This document shows, piece after piece, positions 3,980 to 6,157 of a stretch of 6,157 bases of DNA. The stretch is from NCBI GenBank assembly GCA_021732895.1, contig JAKFWE010000040.1, forward strand, positions 1 through 6,157. The letters run 5' to 3'. The DNA is from Allobosea sp. (GTDB taxonomy: Bacteria > Pseudomonadota > Alphaproteobacteria > Rhizobiales > Beijerinckiaceae). The notes under the pieces are model-generated. The model had not been told where the DNA came from, did no database searches, and was given only the letters and a program-made list of their open reading frames with translations. How positions within the stretch are numbered: the first letter of the stretch is position 1; each line of letters opens with the position of its first letter. The position numbers were made by a program, and so were the translations under genes.

Positions 3980-6076
3980 TCAGCCGCGGTCGTCGCGACG
4001 CGGCTTCTTCCTGAAGTCTTTTCCTGGCGGCCGGTTTTCCGGCTGTCGGGCGAATCTGGCTTTCGGGCCGGCAAACGGCGTTTCTGTCGCGGCGGGAGCC
4101 CCGCCCGGTCTCGGCTTGCTCTGATAGGGTTTTTTCCTGCTCTCGAAGGCCTTGCCGACCGGGCTGTCGCCGGAATGGGCTCGATCGCCGCGCATCGGGT
4201 CGTAGCGCTCGCTGGCCGGGCGCGCGCCTGCGTCTCCGACCGGCCTGCCCTTGCCTTCATGGGGCCGCTTCTTGGCGAATGGCGGCGCCTTTTGCCGCGC
4301 GCCCCCGCGCTGCTCGTCTCGCGGCGCCTGATCGGCGCGCGTATGGCTCGCCTTCTCCGCGAACGGCCTGGCCGGCCGGCGCTCGCCCTCGCCGTCGACG
4401 CGCTCGATCAGGATCTTCTCCCGGTCGGCGGCGCTGGCGAGCGCGGCGAAGCGCTCCGCGACCTCGGCGTCGATCTCGACCTTGGTCTCCTTGTCGAAGA
4501 TGCGGATGGCGCCGACCTCGTCGCGCGTGATCTTGCCGCGCCGGCACAGCATCGGCAGCAACTGGCGCGGATCGGCCCCGTCCTTGCGGCCGATGTTCAG
4601 GCGGAACCAGACCGTCTCGCCGCGCGGCCCGGCCTTGCGCGGTCCCTCCGCACGCGGACCGTCTTCCCGGTTCCCGCCGAAGCGGGCGCCGTCGCGCGGT
4701 GCGTAATCCTCGCGCGGACCATATTCTTCACGTGATCTGGCCGGTCGGCGCTCGTCGCGGCCGAAACCGGGATCGCCGACTTCTTCCGCGGCCGGCTGGC
4801 GCGAGCGGTAGACCCGCACCAGAGCCGCCGCGATCTCGTGGGGCGAGCGGCTGGCCAGCACCGCCTCGACCATGGCCGCGTCGTCCTCGCCGGCCTCGCC
4901 CGCGAGCAGCGGGTCGGCGAGCAGGCGCTCCTTGTCGAGCGCCCGGATCTCGTCGGGCGTCGGCGGGCCGGCCCAGGTCACGTCGACGCCGGCCTGCGCG
5001 ATCAGCATCTCGGCCTTGCGACGGCGCGAGACCGGCACGAGCAGCACGCTCGCGCCCTTCTGCCCGGCGCGGCCAGTGCGGCCGCTGCGATGCTGCATCA
5101 CCTCCGCGTCGTTGGGCAACTCGGCATGGATGACGAGCATCAGCCCCGGCAGGTCGATGCCGCGCGCCGCCACATCGGTCGCGACGCAGACTCGCGCCCG
5201 GCCGTCGCGCAGCGCCTGAAGCGCCGAATTGCGCTCGCCTTGCGAGAGTTCGCCCGACAGCGCCACGGCGGAAAAGCCGCGCTCGAGCAGGATCGCCTCG
5301 AGATGGCGCACGGCGTTGCGCGTGTTGCAGAAGACCAGCGCGGTCGGCGCATCGTGGAAGCGCAGCAGGTTGACCACCGCGAGTTCGGCTTCCTTCGGGA
5401 AGACCCTGATGGCGCGATAGGCGATGTCGGCATGGCCGCGCGGCCCGCCCGCCACCTCAATGCGCAGGGCGTCGCGCTGGTAGCTGCGCGCCAGCGTGAT
5501 GATCGCCTTCGGCAGCGTCGCCGAGAACAGCAGGCTTCGCCGGCCCTCCGGCGTCGTCTTCAGGATGAATTCGAGATCCTCGCGAAAGCCGAGATCGAGC
5601 ATCTCGTCGGCCTCGTCGAGGACCACGGCCCGCAGCGACGAGACATCGAGCCGGCGGCGCTCGATGTGGTCGCGCAGGCGTCCCGGCGTGCCGACGACGA
5701 TATGCGCGCCTTCATCGAGCAGGGCGGCCTCGCGGCGCGGGTCCATGCCGCCGACGCAGGCGATGACGCGGCCATTGGCGTGCTTGTAGAGCCAGGCGAG
5801 CTCGCGCTGGACCTGGAGCGCCAGTTCGCGCGTGGGCGCGATGATCAGCGCCAGCGGCTGCCCGGCCCGGCCGAGGCTTTCCGCCTCGCCCAGCAGGGTC
5901 TCGCCGATGGCGAGCCCGTAGGCGACCGTCTTGCCCGAGCCGGTCTGCGACGAGACCAGGAGGTAGCTGCCGACGGCGGCGGGCTCGAGCACGGCGTTCT
6001 GGACCGGCGTCGGCTCGGTGTAATTGCGTTCGGCGAGCGCGCGCGCGAGCGGCGGGCTCGTGGGAAGGAAGGACAT
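3980..6076 (-). CDS. DEAD-box ATP-dependent RNA helicase with DbpA-type RNA-binding domain
   Basis: This enzyme unwinds or remodels RNA duplexes using ATP, probably in ribosome assembly or RNA turnover. The 698 residues show all helicase motifs: PTPVQ (Q motif, Gln26), SQTGSGKT Walker A (43-50), PTRELA (81-86), GG (109-110), TPGR (130-133), DEAD (154-157), SAT (185-187), ALVFCNT (246-252), ATDVAARGID (299-308) and HRSGRTGRAG (329-338). A charged linker with repeated GPR units (about 430-486) leads to a DbpA/CsdA-type RNA-binding domain (about 488-560, starting VWFRLNIGRKDG). The last 135 or so residues are rich in Lys, Arg, Pro and Gly and look disordered. This layout recalls CsdA/DeaD and DbpA, but the sequence does not say which, so no symbol is given. 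The ATG start is fixed by an in-frame TAA 18 nt upstream; no good Shine-Dalgarno is visible. The gene converges on the 24-residue peptide with only 21 bp between stop codons. Confidence 0.96.
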   Translation of the reverse strand: MSFLPTSPPLARALAERNYTEPTPVQNAVLEPAAVGSYLLVSSQTGSGKTVAYGLAIGETLLGEAESLGRAGQPLALIIAPTRELALQVQRELAWLYKHANGRVIACVGGMDPRREAALLDEGAHIVVGTPGRLRDHIERRRLDVSSLRAVVLDEADEMLDLGFREDLEFILKTTPEGRRSLLFSATLPKAIITLARSYQRDALRIEVAGGPRGHADIAYRAIRVFPKEAELAVVNLLRFHDAPTALVFCNTRNAVRHLEAILLERGFSAVALSGELSQGERNSALQALRDGRARVCVATDVAARGIDLPGLMLVIHAELPNDAEVMQHRSGRTGRAGQKGASVLLVPVSRRRKAEMLIAQAGVDVTWAGPPTPDEIRALDKERLLADPLLAGEAGEDDAAMVEAVLASRSPHEIAAALVRVYRSRQPAAEEVGDPGFGRDERRPARSREEYGPREDYAPRDGARFGGNREDGPRAEGPRKAGPRGETVWFRLNIGRKDGADPRQLLPMLCRRGKITRDEVGAIRIFDKETKVEIDAEVAERFAALASAADREKILIERVDGEGERRPARPFAEKASHTRADQAPRDEQRGGARQKAPPFAKKRPHEGKGRPVGDAGARPASERYDPMRGDRAHSGDSPVGKAFESRKKPYQSKPRPGGAPAATETPFAGPKARFARQPENRPPGKDFRKKPRRDDRG
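3982..4005 (+). terminator. Hairpin at the convergent gene ends
   Basis: The arms AGCCGCG (3982-3988) and CGCGGCT (3999-4005) form a 7-bp G/C stem with a 10-nt loop, overlapping the helicase stop codon. On the plus strand it begins 23 nt after the stop of the 24-residue peptide and is followed by the pyrimidine-rich TCTTCC, so it could terminate that transcript. On the minus strand no T-run follows. Because it lies in a coding sequence that repeats Arg codons, chance symmetry is possible. Confidence 0.35.
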
Positions 6077-6157
6077 GGAGATCGGGCCTGGCGGTTAGGG
6101 GGCGCGTGAAGGCGGGGCGGCGCTGGAGACTCTGCAACATGCGCAAAACGGCGCACG
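6077..6157 (-). other. Upstream region of the helicase gene
   Basis: These 81 bases precede the helicase ATG and run off the window. On the minus strand they include a small hairpin near the edge (TGCGC/GCGCA around a 6-nt loop, 6140-6155) and a C-rich leader without a clear ribosome site. No -35/-10 pair could be recognised, so the promoter may lie further right. No complete gene is visible here. Confidence 0.3.

Noticed and set aside
4838..6109. A 423-codon open frame on the plus strand, opposite the helicase
   Set aside because: It is antisense to the conserved helicase core, has composition typical of a mirror frame and shows no domain.

Overview
This is a 6.2-kb, very G+C-rich stretch of bacterial chromosome, probably from an alphaproteobacterium of the order Hyphomicrobiales (Rhizobiales). 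The clues are the strong G/C bias at third codon positions, the 'SPLGGEG'-type palindromic repeat at the end of ligA, the family of the small genes in the middle, and a good match to the alphaproteobacterial general-stress (EcfG) promoter. The genus cannot be fixed from the sequence alone; Bosea, Bradyrhizobium or a relative is a guess.

Layout. Positions 1-98 contain no gene. They hold an inverted pair of intergenic repeat copies with a terminator-like hairpin between them. The second copy runs into the 3' end of ligA (99-2288, minus), which encodes the NAD+-dependent DNA ligase. A 225-bp divergent gap (2289-2513) separates ligA from a plus-strand gene for a DUF2189-type integral membrane protein (2514-3314). 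Two small plus-strand genes follow: a 94-residue secreted Gly/His/aromatic-rich protein (3421-3705) and a 24-residue single-pass membrane peptide (3884-3958). Strong hairpins sit after the DUF2189 gene (3354-3382) and after the secreted-protein gene (3732-3753). The membrane peptide appears to have its own EcfG-type promoter (3784-3808). A large DEAD-box RNA helicase gene (3980-6076, minus) converges on the small gene with a 21-bp gap. Its upstream region fills the right end of the window.

How the genes relate. ligA and the helicase are nucleic-acid housekeeping genes pointing left. The three genes between them are all envelope proteins pointing right, separated by hairpins, so they look like individually controlled units rather than one tight operon. 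No phage, transposon, CRISPR, tRNA or rRNA is visible. The most interesting points are the tiny, probably stress-induced membrane peptide and the repeat that supplies the C-terminus and stop codon of DNA ligase.
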